From assembly GCA_944320555.1 (NCBI GenBank), contig CALUHX010000035.1:1-35021 (forward strand): a stretch of DNA of 35,021 nucleotides, in the 5' to 3' direction. Below the pieces are notes generated by a model that was not told the DNA's origin, ran no database searches, and worked only from the letters and a program-made list of their open reading frames with translations. The DNA is from an uncultured Butyricimonas sp. GTDB taxonomy: Bacteria > Bacteroidota > Bacteroidia > Bacteroidales > Marinifilaceae. Position 1 is the first letter of the stretch. Each line of letters begins with the position of its first letter. The position numbers and the translations under genes were made by a program. Positions 8,211-15,989 of this stretch are shown here, piece after piece.

Positions 8211-9083
8211 TCACTCCATTTCTTGGTTGATGATGTTCAATAAACGTTCCATTTCCTCTTTCCAGTTTTCGGCCAAGGGATCGATGGGAATGACTTTGCC
8301 TCCGATTTCCTGGGCTATGGTGGTCGCGTTCGAAATGTCGAATTGGTTTTGGATGAATACGACCCGGATGTTTTGGGCGCGGCATGTGTCTACAATCGCT
8401 TTCACGTGGGCGGGATTCGGTTCCTTGCCCTCGTTTTCAATGGATATTTGCCTCATCCCGTATTCCTTGGCAAAATAGGTCAGAGCGGGATGGTATATTA
8501 GGAAAGTCTTGTGTTTCTTGGACGAGACAATGCGCCGGGCTTCCCGGTCGATGCTGTCGATTTCCGTGAGGAATTGCCGGTAGTTCCGCATGAAGAGGTC
8601 CTTGTCTCCGGGGAAACATTCTGCGAGCGTCTCGTAAATCTTCCCTGCCATGATGCGGGTGTTCGCAGGTGACATCCACACGTGCGGGTCCATGCCTGGA
8701 AGTCGCTGTTCTCCTGTGTGTTCGTGACTGCCGCAGCTCCCTTCTTCCAGTTGCAGCCCGTCCGATAGCTTGACAAGGCGCGGGCCCTTTCCCGATTCCA
8801 GCAGTGGATACAGCATGTTTATCTCGCACGGGAGATGTCCAATTGCGAAATACAAACGGCTGTCGTGCAACGCTTGTAGTTGCCTTGTGTTGAGGTCGAG
8901 GCTGGCGGGATTCGCCCCCGGGGGGACCATCACGTTCACTTTCACCCGGTCGCCGGCGATTCGTTCCACGAAATAGCGTTCTGGCAGAATGCTCACGCTG
9001 ATAGTGTTTCCTTGCTGCTGGCGCGGCCCGCAGGAGGCGAGTAGGACGATGCTAAGCGCGAGGAGTAGGAGATGTCTTGTCAT
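8211..9083 (-). CDS. znuA: zinc/manganese ABC transporter substrate-binding lipoprotein (ZnuA-like)
   Basis: 290 residues, cluster A-I (TroA/ZnuA) fold. The signal peptide ends in a lipobox, LLASC, so the protein is lipid-anchored in the periplasm. Metal ligands visible are H134 (MDPHVW), H198 (IYHPAL) and D268 (IPIDPL). The usual first ligand, the histidine of the PPGADPH motif, is replaced: the sequence reads PPGANPASLDL. H83 (AIGHLP) could substitute. A short histidine-containing loop (GSHEHTGEQ, 118-126) replaces the long His-rich loop of many zinc-specific members. The start codon overlaps the luxS stop (ATGA), and the ATPase gene follows immediately. Confidence 0.85.
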   Translation of the reverse strand: MTRHLLLLALSIVLLASCGPRQQQGNTISVSILPERYFVERIAGDRVKVNVMVPPGANPASLDLNTRQLQALHDSRLYFAIGHLPCEINMLYPLLESGKGPRLVKLSDGLQLEEGSCGSHEHTGEQRLPGMDPHVWMSPANTRIMAGKIYETLAECFPGDKDLFMRNYRQFLTEIDSIDREARRIVSSKKHKTFLIYHPALTYFAKEYGMRQISIENEGKEPNPAHVKAIVDTCRAQNIRVVFIQNQFDISNATTIAQEIGGKVIPIDPLAENWKEEMERLLNIINQEME

Positions 9084-9577
9084 AGGCCGGGATAAATCAT
9101 GTTCTTTTCTTCAATGACATCCAGGACCTCGGTCAGATACCGGTTCGCCTCGTAACGTGCCATCGGCAGGTTGTGCGACAGGTAATTCCCGCAGTCTTTG
9201 GGTGCTGCTCCCGGAATCTCTCCCTCGAAATCCCGGATGAAGCGGAACGTCTCCCGCATGAGTTCCACGATGTCTTGCGGTTGCAAGTCCCCTTTCATCA
9301 GCAGGTAGTTGCCCGTGCAGCATCCCATGGGGCCCCAATAAATGATTTTGTCCGCCCATTCCGGTTGGTTGCGCAGGTAGGTGGCGGCGAGGTGCTCGAT
9401 GGTGTGCAGTTCCGGTTGGCCGAGCACCGGTTCCTGGTTGGGCTCTTTCATGCGGATGTCGAACGTGGTGACAATCTCGTCGCCGACATAATCTTTGCGC
9501 GACACGTAGATGCCTCGCAACAGGCGGAGATGGTCAATCGTGAAACTTGGAATCTTGTTCATGGTGTCGTTTTTCAT
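9080..9577 (-). CDS. luxS: S-ribosylhomocysteine lyase LuxS
   Basis: 165 residues. LuxS converts S-ribosylhomocysteine to homocysteine and DPD, the precursor of autoinducer-2. The metal ligands H58 and H62 lie in HTIEH and the third, C128, in DCGNYLSHNL. The catalytic cysteine is in GPMGCCTGNY (C86). The start at 9577 forms an ATGA overlap with the mtnN stop; an in-frame ATG at 9562 is the alternative. The 3' end overlaps znuA in the same way. Pairing with mtnN puts successive steps of S-adenosylhomocysteine recycling together, as reported for pfs-luxS of Porphyromonas gingivalis. LuxS is itself a metalloenzyme, which may explain the metal importer in the operon. Confidence 0.95.
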   Translation of the reverse strand: MKNDTMNKIPSFTIDHLRLLRGIYVSRKDYVGDEIVTTFDIRMKEPNQEPVLGQPELHTIEHLAATYLRNQPEWADKIIYWGPMGCCTGNYLLMKGDLQPQDIVELMRETFRFIRDFEGEIPGAAPKDCGNYLSHNLPMARYEANRYLTEVLDVIEEKNMIYPGL

Positions 9578-10269
9578 AATTCGGCGAATTTGGTGATTAA
9601 GGCGTGGAGCATTTCGAACGAGCGACGGGGCGCCTCGTCCCAGAAATTCAGATACTGAGAGAAATGATTGTCCACTCCCGGAGTGTCGCTGATAATCCGG
9701 TAGCTGAGGAATGGTGTCCCGTACTGATAGCACGTCTGGGCTATTGCGCACGACTCCATGTCCACGGCCAGTCCGTTCGGGAAATGTCGCTTGATTTCAG
9801 CCAGTTTCGTTTTGTCTGAAATGAATTGGTCGCCTGTGCAAATCAGTCCCCCGTACACGTGTCCCTCGTGGGGCACGGACAACGCTGTGTCGTATAGCCG
9901 TTTGTTGGCGGAAAAGTAAAGGGGCAGGCCTTGCACTTGGCCGTAAGCGTTCCCGTCTCCGCACCACACGTCATGGTACACGGTGTTTTCGCCTACCACG
10001 ATGTCCATCACGTGCGTGAGCGGATTTATGCCTCCCGCCACGCCGGTGTTCACGATGGCGTCGGGGGCGTATTCCCGGATGAGTTCGGTGGCTCCGATGG
10101 CGGCGCACACTTTCCCGATGCCGCTTTTCATTAACACGATGTCCATGCCGTTCTCGTTGCCTTCCACGAATCGCAGATTGTTGCGTTGTTTCTCCCGGGG
10201 ATTGCTCAGCAGGGATTTCACCAGTTCGTATTCCGCCGTCATGGCGACGATGATACCTAATTTGTTCAT
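9574..10269 (-). CDS. mtnN: 5'-methylthioadenosine/S-adenosylhomocysteine nucleosidase
   Basis: 231 residues, normal for the family (Pfs). It hydrolyses the adenine-ribose bond of S-adenosylhomocysteine and methylthioadenosine, producing the LuxS substrate. Visible landmarks are IIVAMTAEYE near the start, with the catalytic glutamate E13 in it, SGIGKVCAA, NTGVAGGI, VDMESCAIAQ (the ribose-binding glutamate) and ISDTPG with the catalytic aspartate. It is second in the operon, starting 4 bp after the MBL gene and overlapping luxS by four bases. Assignment is secure. Confidence 0.95.
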   Translation of the reverse strand: MNKLGIIVAMTAEYELVKSLLSNPREKQRNNLRFVEGNENGMDIVLMKSGIGKVCAAIGATELIREYAPDAIVNTGVAGGINPLTHVMDIVVGENTVYHDVWCGDGNAYGQVQGLPLYFSANKRLYDTALSVPHEGHVYGGLICTGDQFISDKTKLAEIKRHFPNGLAVDMESCAIAQTCYQYGTPFLSYRIISDTPGVDNHFSQYLNFWDEAPRRSFEMLHALITKFAEL

Positions 10270-10273
10270 ATCT

Positions 10274-10909
10274 TTAGAAAAAAGGATTTGTTCGTTTCTC
10301 TTCGCCGATTGTCGTGCATGGTCCGTGGCCCGGGATGACGGTCACGTCGTCCGGCAGGGTAAACAGTTTTTCCCGGATGCCCTCTGTCAATTCCTTGAGG
10401 TTTCCGCCCGGCAGATCTGTTCTCCCGATGCTTCCTTGGAAAAGCACGTCGCCCGACACGAGCAGTTTGGCCTCCCGGCTGTAAAAGCACACGCCTCCCG
10501 GCGAGTGGCCGGGAACGTGGATGACCTTCAGCTCCGAGTGGCCGAAGCGGATGATTTCGCCTTCTTGCAGGTATGCGCCTAATGCTGGAGGCGGGGTCAT
10601 GCCCCTCACGCCGAACATCCCGGCGTAGCGGTCGAAGTCCGCCAGCCAAAACGCGTCGCCCTCATGGGCGCGGGCGGAAAGGCCATATTTGTCGCGCATG
10701 AATGCGTTTCCGAATATGTGGTCGATGTGCAGGTGGGTGTCGAGCAGGGCCACCGGTTTCAATTGGTTCGTTTGTAAAAAGTCCGCCAACCGTTCCCGTT
10801 CTGCCGCCGTGAAACAACCGCAGTCGATGATGGCGGCTTCTTTTGTCTTGTCGTGGAGAACCACCGTGTTTTCTTGCCACGGATTATTCGTGAAGATTTT
10901 CCATTGCAT
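10274..10909 (-). CDS. MBL-fold metallo-hydrolase (glyoxalase II-like)
   Basis: 211 residues from the ATG at 10909. The metallo-beta-lactamase motif HLHIDH gives H59, H61, D63 and H64, followed by the VPGHSPGG, VSGDVLF and IPGHGPCTT motifs that supply the remaining dinuclear ligands. The family includes hydroxyacylglutathione hydrolases, but without the C-terminal glutathione-binding domain, so the substrate is open. I prefer 10909 over the ATG at 10921 because the -7 box at 10940-10933 would place the transcript start near 10928, and homologs begin with the MQWKIFTNNPWQEN-type strand. First gene of the operon with mtnN, luxS and the metal importer; MBL enzymes bind zinc or iron. Confidence 0.88.
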   Translation of the reverse strand: MQWKIFTNNPWQENTVVLHDKTKEAAIIDCGCFTAAERERLADFLQTNQLKPVALLDTHLHIDHIFGNAFMRDKYGLSARAHEGDAFWLADFDRYAGMFGVRGMTPPPALGAYLQEGEIIRFGHSELKVIHVPGHSPGGVCFYSREAKLLVSGDVLFQGSIGRTDLPGGNLKELTEGIREKLFTLPDDVTVIPGHGPCTTIGEEKRTNPFF

Positions 10910-10932
10910 ACATTCAAACATTTTTGCATAGG

Positions 10933-10940
10933 CAAATATA
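10933..10940 (-). promoter_or_regulatory. -7 box of the MBL-mtnN-luxS-znuACB operon
   Basis: On the minus strand the bases read TATATTTG, a perfect match to the Bacteroidetes TAnnTTTG box. The expected transcript start is about 10928. No clear -33 TTTG is seen upstream, and I could not recognise a Zur operator. Confidence 0.55.
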
Positions 10941-11098
10941 CGCGTATTTCCCGAAAAAATACAGTCCCGTCGTGATTATATATGTTTTGTCTTTTTGCGG
11001 ATGTGCCGCTTGATTGTGAAAGAAGAAGGAAAGTTAATTTGCTTAAATCGGAGAGAAGAAAGAAGAGTGGAGGGAAAGGATAGGAAGGATTGTTGTTA

Positions 11099-11106
11099 TA
11101 TATTTG
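11099..11106 (+). promoter_or_regulatory. -7 box before the Ig-like lipoprotein gene
   Basis: TATATTTG is a perfect TAnnTTTG match on the plus strand. It places the transcript start near 11111-11113, which excludes upstream in-frame start codons and supports a start at 11130 or 11136. A -33 element is not evident. Confidence 0.5.
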
Positions 11107-11135
11107 CGGTAATGAAAGATTATAATGTGATGTTT

Positions 11136-11702
11136 ATGAAAACGACGATTTTATTTTTTGCGTTGGCTTGTGCGTTGTGCGTGAGTTGCAATGCTAAAAA
11201 GGGAAAAGGCAAAGTGATTGGCGGTGCGGACGGTGCGACGTCCATCAATGTTTCCGACGAGGAAAAGCGCGCGGACCATGACACGGTGACATACGAGTTG
11301 CCGGAATGCAGGTTGGTGTCCACCGATTCGCTGGTGTCGGCGTCGGACACGGCGGTCGCCATGGAAACCGCCCGGAAAGTCTATTGGGAAAATGTGCGGG
11401 TGGTCGATCTTGTCGTGACGAACCCGACGGATGTCCCCTTGTCTTTCGGGCGCAGCTGGCGTTTGCAGGTATGGGATGGCGAGAAATGGGGCTATCCGGA
11501 ATTGAGGGTCGGGGGTATTGTTTGGGAGGACGACCTTTTCTCTGTGGACAAGGCTCCGTTGCGTTATTGTTTCCGCATCGCGGGCGGGGAGTATTACCTG
11601 TTGCCGGAAGGAAAATACCGGCTTGCGAAGGCCTTTCGGCTCGGGGAGCGGAAAATGGTGTTGAGCGCTGATTTTGAGGTAAAGCGGGAGGTGTCGAGGT
11701 AA
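11136..11702 (+). CDS. Ig-like domain lipoprotein with a GGADG motif
   Basis: 188 residues from 11136 (11130 is possible). The signal peptide MKTTILFFALACALCVSC ends in a lipidation cysteine C18, though the -3 residue is C rather than L. Directly after it comes a short GGADGATSIN motif (about 29-38). This resembles the GGADGPT/ATS loop of sodium-pumping decarboxylase beta subunits and of small lipoproteins in Firmicutes. The C-terminal 100 residues (RVVDLVVTNPTDVPLSF through the LPEGKYRL turn) look like a bacterial immunoglobulin-like fold of the Big_14 type, a beta-sandwich that may bind or modify surface material. Function is not known. It precedes the arginase-family gene by about 20 bp, so the two may be co-transcribed. 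Confidence 0.6.
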   Translation: MKTTILFFALACALCVSCNAKKGKGKVIGGADGATSINVSDEEKRADHDTVTYELPECRLVSTDSLVSASDTAVAMETARKVYWENVRVVDLVVTNPTDVPLSFGRSWRLQVWDGEKWGYPELRVGGIVWEDDLFSVDKAPLRYCFRIAGGEYYLLPEGKYRLAKAFRLGERKMVLSADFEVKREVSR

Positions 11703-11726
11703 TAATGTTTGAAATTTGAGAAAGAC

Positions 11727-12608
11727 ATGAAAACAATACGATTGATTTATCCGCAGTGGCAGGGGGGCGATATCGCCCGTTGGATTCCGGAGATTGGAGA
11801 CCCGGCCGAGGCCGCCCGGGGATATTGTTTGGGCGCGCGGTTATTGAATGTGCTCGCTCCCGATTGCGGTCAGGAGACGTACACCGTCCCCGTGACCACG
11901 GACTTCAAGCCGCGTCAGGTGCTCGACGGAGTGCTCGACCGGGACGACATTGCGAGTCAGACCCGGGCGGCGATGGACATTCTCAAGGTCGTCGCTCCCG
12001 ATAAAATTGTGACGCTCGGCGGGGAATGCTCCGTGAGCGTCGTTCCGTTCACCTATCTGGCCGGCAAATACGAGGGGGATGTCGCCATGGTCTGGATTGA
12101 CGCCCATCCCGACATCACGCTTCCCGGCGACGTTTATGCCGGTTATCACGCCATGGCCGTCACGGCTTGCATGGGGTTGGGAGACAGGAAGATTCTGGCA
12201 GAGTTGCCCGCCAAGTTCGACCCTTCGAGGATATTGTTTGTCGGATTGCGCGATTGGGAACGCGACGAGATAAAGGCCCGCCAGCAGCAATACGGCATTC
12301 GCCACCTGACACCGGAGGAGGCCGCTGCGGACGGTGACCTTCTTCGGGAGTGGCTGCGCCTGTGCGGGGCTTCCCGGGTCGTCGTGCATTTCGACATGGA
12401 CGTGCTCGACCCTGCCGAGATTGTCGCCGCCGTGGGCGTTGTTCCGGGAGGCATGAAAATGGAGGAGGTGGTGAGGGTGATGGAAATCATCGCCCAGGAA
12501 AAGGAAATTGTCGGTCTCACGGTTGCCGAACCCATGCCTCGGGTGGCCGTTCGCTTGCGTGAAATGCTTGCCCGCTTGCCTCTTCTGCAAGATTCCGCTT
12601 CAAAATGA
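11727..12608 (+). CDS. arginase/agmatinase-family ureohydrolase
   Basis: 293 residues from the ATG at 11727; an in-frame TTG at 11709 precedes it but is less likely. The family hydrolyses guanidino compounds with a binuclear manganese centre. Ligand motifs are IDAHPD (124-129), HFDMDVLDP (the SxDxDxxDP motif, S replaced by H) and VAEP with the conserved glutamate. The first motif, normally GGDHS, reads GGECS at 98-102, so the first metal histidine is cysteine. This change occurs in several uncharacterised arginase-like branches, so it may be a family trait rather than damage. Whether the substrate is arginine, agmatine or formiminoglutamate cannot be decided here. Confidence 0.8.
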   Translation: MKTIRLIYPQWQGGDIARWIPEIGDPAEAARGYCLGARLLNVLAPDCGQETYTVPVTTDFKPRQVLDGVLDRDDIASQTRAAMDILKVVAPDKIVTLGGECSVSVVPFTYLAGKYEGDVAMVWIDAHPDITLPGDVYAGYHAMAVTACMGLGDRKILAELPAKFDPSRILFVGLRDWERDEIKARQQQYGIRHLTPEEAAADGDLLREWLRLCGASRVVVHFDMDVLDPAEIVAAVGVVPGGMKMEEVVRVMEIIAQEKEIVGLTVAEPMPRVAVRLREMLARLPLLQDSASK

Positions 12609-12633
12609 CGAAATGCTTTTCCACTGAATATGT

Positions 12634-12665
12634 TCGGCCTGTCGTGAATGTTCATGAAAGGCCGA
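12634..12665. terminator. hairpin between convergent arginase and MATE genes
   Basis: TCGGCCT (12634-12640) pairs with AGGCCGA (12659-12665), with a further inner TGAA/TTCA pairing. It overlaps the stop codon and last codons of the convergent MATE gene. No U-tract, so its strength as a terminator is unsure. Confidence 0.45.
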
Positions 12666-14007
12666 GCGTGTTTTTGCGTCGTTGGTAATACCACACGCCT
12701 GCGAGGTCCGCCAAGGCCCAGCCAATGGGAATAGACCACCAGATGCCATGCACTCCGACGGCGGGAATGGCGGCGAGGGCGTAGGCCAGCGCCACTCGGG
12801 TGCCCAACGAGAGCACCGTGAGCACCACCGACATTTCCGGCTTCCGCACGGCCCGGTAGAACCCGTAGAGCAGGAAAAGATAGCCGATTCCGACATAGAA
12901 ACTTCCCTCCACTCGCAGGTATTCCGCCCCGATGGCGATGATTTCCGTCTCCTCCGCTGAAATAAAAAGTCGCATCAACGGTTTGGCGAATAGGAAGATG
13001 ACGGCCGAGAGGCACAGACAGAACAAGGTGGTCATCCACACCGCCCCTCGGATTCCCCGGCGTATGCGGTCGTTCCGGCCGGCGCCGAAATTTTGGGCGA
13101 TAAAGGTCGAGAAGGCGTTCCCGAAATCCTGTGCGGGCATATAGGCGAACGAGTCGATTTTGACCGCCGCCGCGAAAGCCGCCATGACGCTGGTCCCGAA
13201 ACTGTTCACCAAGCCCTGCACCATGAGAATCCCGAAGTTCATCACGGACTGCTGTGCGCAGGTCAGCGTGGAGTAGGAGGTGATTTCCCGTATCGACTGC
13301 CGGTTCAGGCGCATGTCCCGGCGTCGCAGCCGGAAGGCCGGAAATTTGACGAGCGTGTAGACACAGAGGCCGATGCCCGATGCGAATTGCGAGACGACGG
13401 TCGCCACGGCGGTCCCCGTCACTCCCCAGTCGAATCCCAAAATAAACAGGAAATCCAGCCCGATGTTCAGCACCACCGACACTGCCAGGAACCACAGTGG
13501 CGTGACGGAGTTTCCCACGGCCCGCAGCAGAAATGCGTAGTAGTTGTAGAGGAAGGTGCTGCTGATTCCCGCGAAAATGACGATGAGGTAGTCGCGCATC
13601 ATGCCCTCGATTTCTTGAGGTGTTTGCAAAATCCGGATGATGGGATTGATGTTCGCAATGGCCAGTGCGTTCAATGTCAACGTGATGCCCCCGATGAGCA
13701 GAAGCGAAGAGAACAGGCTTCGCTTCATGCCCGCCTCGTCCTTCGCCCCGAACTGGAGGGAGAACACGGCCCCGCTTCCCATGCAGAGTCCGATGAAAAT
13801 GGAGTTGATGAACACCATCAGCGTGTAGGCCGACCCTACGGCGGCCAACGCTTCCGCTCCGAGAAACCGCCCCACGATGAGCGTGTCGGCGATATTGTAG
13901 CATTGCTGCAACAGATTGCCCGCCATCAACGGAAGGGCAAAACGTATCATGGTTCCCATGATGTTGCCCTGCGTCAAGTCCCGTGTAGCACCCTCTGTCC
14001 GTATCAT
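12652..14007 (-). CDS. MATE-family efflux transporter
   Basis: 451 residues with about twelve hydrophobic segments, the size and layout of multidrug and toxin extrusion exporters, which expel cationic compounds using Na+ or H+. Conserved N-terminal features include the PLMAGNLLQQCYNIADTLIV stretch at about 26-45 and the GRFLGAEALAAVG segment soon after. The second half repeats the pattern, as expected for two six-helix bundles. It begins 12 bp after the stop of the AAA-ATPase-like/PD-(D/E)XK gene on the same strand, so the two are probably one transcript, although a functional link is not obvious. Confidence 0.88.
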   Translation of the reverse strand: MIRTEGATRDLTQGNIMGTMIRFALPLMAGNLLQQCYNIADTLIVGRFLGAEALAAVGSAYTLMVFINSIFIGLCMGSGAVFSLQFGAKDEAGMKRSLFSSLLLIGGITLTLNALAIANINPIIRILQTPQEIEGMMRDYLIVIFAGISSTFLYNYYAFLLRAVGNSVTPLWFLAVSVVLNIGLDFLFILGFDWGVTGTAVATVVSQFASGIGLCVYTLVKFPAFRLRRRDMRLNRQSIREITSYSTLTCAQQSVMNFGILMVQGLVNSFGTSVMAAFAAAVKIDSFAYMPAQDFGNAFSTFIAQNFGAGRNDRIRRGIRGAVWMTTLFCLCLSAVIFLFAKPLMRLFISAEETEIIAIGAEYLRVEGSFYVGIGYLFLLYGFYRAVRKPEMSVVLTVLSLGTRVALAYALAAIPAVGVHGIWWSIPIGWALADLAGVWYYQRRKNTLGLS

Positions 14008-14019
14008 TGAATCGTGTGT

Positions 14020-15774
14020 TTATTGCCCGGGCGTGGTTTCCCACACCTTGAAAGCCTTGCCTGCCGCGATATACACCACGTAGGCGCGCATTCGGTAATT
14101 GGGGAAACGGGCGTTGATGTCCCGCGCGTAGCCGTTCGCTTGTTCGGCGTCTTTTTCCCGGGGTGCCTCAAGGGCTTTCACCATGGCGGCCTCTTTCGAA
14201 CGGAAATATTTGATTTCCACTACCCTGCAGTCGTTGTGGAAATCCGTCCCCGGCGCGCCGGTCAACACCAAATCGGCCCGCCCCGACGGCAAGTTCATCT
14301 CCACGGCGAACGTGTAGCATTGGCTCATATACCGGCTCATCAATTCGAAAAACGAGTAGCGGATGAAATTCTCATTGATTTTGTCGAAAACCTGCGCCGG
14401 GAACTGCCCGAGGTATTCCTTGAAATAGTTCTCCACCAGCGGCTCGAAACGACGGTCTTCCGTGAATCGCTCGTAGACGGGGGCGAACCTCCGTGCGTCG
14501 TCCCGAATTTGGTGCAGGGTATTGTAGTAATCCATGTAAATGCTCCGCATCGTCAAGTTGGGCAACCGCATTTTGTAGTTGTTCTTCAATGTCGTCATCC
14601 CCAGATAATACAGGCTCACGGGATAGAAATCCTTGTCGAAAAATTTCCGCTTGTCGAATTTGCTGCGCAAGTCTGCCTGCGAGTAAGCCATCTCCCCGTC
14701 AATCACCAATGCGTCCAGCATTTCTTTGGCATTCTCCAATGTGATGGTCAGCTGCCGCAACCAACCGATATCCGTTCGCAAATTCTCGTCCATCAACTCT
14801 TGGGGTATCTCCCCGCTGCTTACGGCAAACTTTTTGAAAAAATAGGTTAGTATTGTGGCGTTGAACAGTGGTTTTGCATTTGGTAGAAATCTGTATCCGT
14901 CATAATTGTTGACCAGCAAATTCCAAATCTCGTCATAGTCGCCTCCGGTACGATCGTATTTCTCCAACACATAGCGTAAATATTCGGCTGTCTCGTCGTG
15001 ATCGAATCCCAGCATGCCGACAAATTCCGGTTCTAATGTTAAAATTTCGGCGATATTGTACCCGCTTGTAAGGTCGTCCATTGTCACGGGCAGCACTCCC
15101 GTGCAGAAGCAACTGCGGATGCTCCCTTCCCCGATACCGCTCTTGATGACCTTGAAAAAAGTGCGCAGGAAACTGTCGCCCGTGGTCACTCGCTCATACA
15201 ACGGGTCTTTGAACGTCGTCAGCAACTGGTTCGTGAAATTGTCGTATTCGTCGATGAGAATGTACAGCGGCGGCAACTTCTCGCTCGCCACCTTCGCCAG
15301 TATGTCGTTCAGCATTTCCGTGGCGTTCCCCTCATTGCCGAAACGAAAGTGCTTAAAGTAGCGGACGTATCGGGTGCTTCCCTCCACAAAGCCTTTGATG
15401 ACCGGGCTCATCATGGTGTTGAAGTTTTTCTCCAAATCCTCGATGTTGTCCGCCACCACCAACTTGGAGAAATCGAACCGCATCACCATGTATTTGTTCT
15501 GTTCTCCCGTGGGGTGGCTCCCGATGTACGTTCCCCCGAAAAGCGAGTCGAACCGCCCCGCCTCGTTGATGTCGTAATAGTAGGCCAGCGTGGACACGAG
15601 CAAACTTTTCCCGAACCGCCTCGGACGCAGAAACACGGGTGCGCTATATCTCTCCAACAAAGGGATATACCGCGTCTTGTCCACATAGTAGTAGCCGCCC
15701 TCCCTCAGGATGGCGAAATCCGCAATGGCGTATGGTATGGTTATCTCTGCCTGTCGCATACTCTTCTCTTGCAA
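14020..15774 (-). CDS. AAA-ATPase-like / PD-(D/E)XK nuclease protein
   Basis: 584 residues. The N-terminal AAA-ATPase-like domain begins with a conserved ITIPYAIADF-type segment and has a Walker A variant, RPRRFGKSLL, and a Walker B IDEYDNF. The C-terminal domain is a PD-(D/E)XK nuclease with an aspartate in GRADLVLTGAP and the VVEIKYFR motif (the E-x-K core). Family members are numerous in Bacteroidetes, often many copies per genome, and have no settled function; a role in defence or selfish mobility has been suggested. The start at 15774 is used; the ATG at 15759 (MRQAEI) is equally likely. It lies just upstream of the MATE gene. Confidence 0.85.
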   Translation of the reverse strand: MQEKSMRQAEITIPYAIADFAILREGGYYYVDKTRYIPLLERYSAPVFLRPRRFGKSLLVSTLAYYYDINEAGRFDSLFGGTYIGSHPTGEQNKYMVMRFDFSKLVVADNIEDLEKNFNTMMSPVIKGFVEGSTRYVRYFKHFRFGNEGNATEMLNDILAKVASEKLPPLYILIDEYDNFTNQLLTTFKDPLYERVTTGDSFLRTFFKVIKSGIGEGSIRSCFCTGVLPVTMDDLTSGYNIAEILTLEPEFVGMLGFDHDETAEYLRYVLEKYDRTGGDYDEIWNLLVNNYDGYRFLPNAKPLFNATILTYFFKKFAVSSGEIPQELMDENLRTDIGWLRQLTITLENAKEMLDALVIDGEMAYSQADLRSKFDKRKFFDKDFYPVSLYYLGMTTLKNNYKMRLPNLTMRSIYMDYYNTLHQIRDDARRFAPVYERFTEDRRFEPLVENYFKEYLGQFPAQVFDKINENFIRYSFFELMSRYMSQCYTFAVEMNLPSGRADLVLTGAPGTDFHNDCRVVEIKYFRSKEAAMVKALEAPREKDAEQANGYARDINARFPNYRMRAYVVYIAAGKAFKVWETTPGQ

Positions 15775-15957
15775 TTACAACAAAACAAAGATACGCGTTT
15801 TCCCCAAACCGCCCAAACGGCAGCCGCTTTTTGGGTTGGCCAATTTGGCGACATGCGGACATTCATTAAGGGCTATTGTCATAATCGGCTAATTTGCGTG
15901 GGATGGAGTGATTTGTGTGGTTGGGTGAAGATGAGATGAAAATAATGGCGGTTTTTC

Positions 15958-15989
15958 TTGCAAAGCGGGGGTGAGGTGTTGTATATTTG
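15958..15989 (+). promoter_or_regulatory. promoter before the DUF6266 leader
   Basis: A TTG -33 element at 15958-15960 and a perfect -7 TATATTTG at 15982-15989, 21 bases apart, match the Bacteroidetes promoter. The start would fall near 15994, leaving roughly 290 nt before the DUF6266 gene. Confidence 0.5.

Noticed and set aside
11709-11726. TTG start for the arginase-family protein
   Set aside because: An ATG 18 bases downstream begins the beta-strand seen in homologs, so TTG adds only six unneeded residues.
12146-14044. 632-residue minus-strand open frame covering MATE and part of the arginase gene
   Set aside because: Out-of-frame with the MATE gene and without homology; the long open frame follows from high GC.
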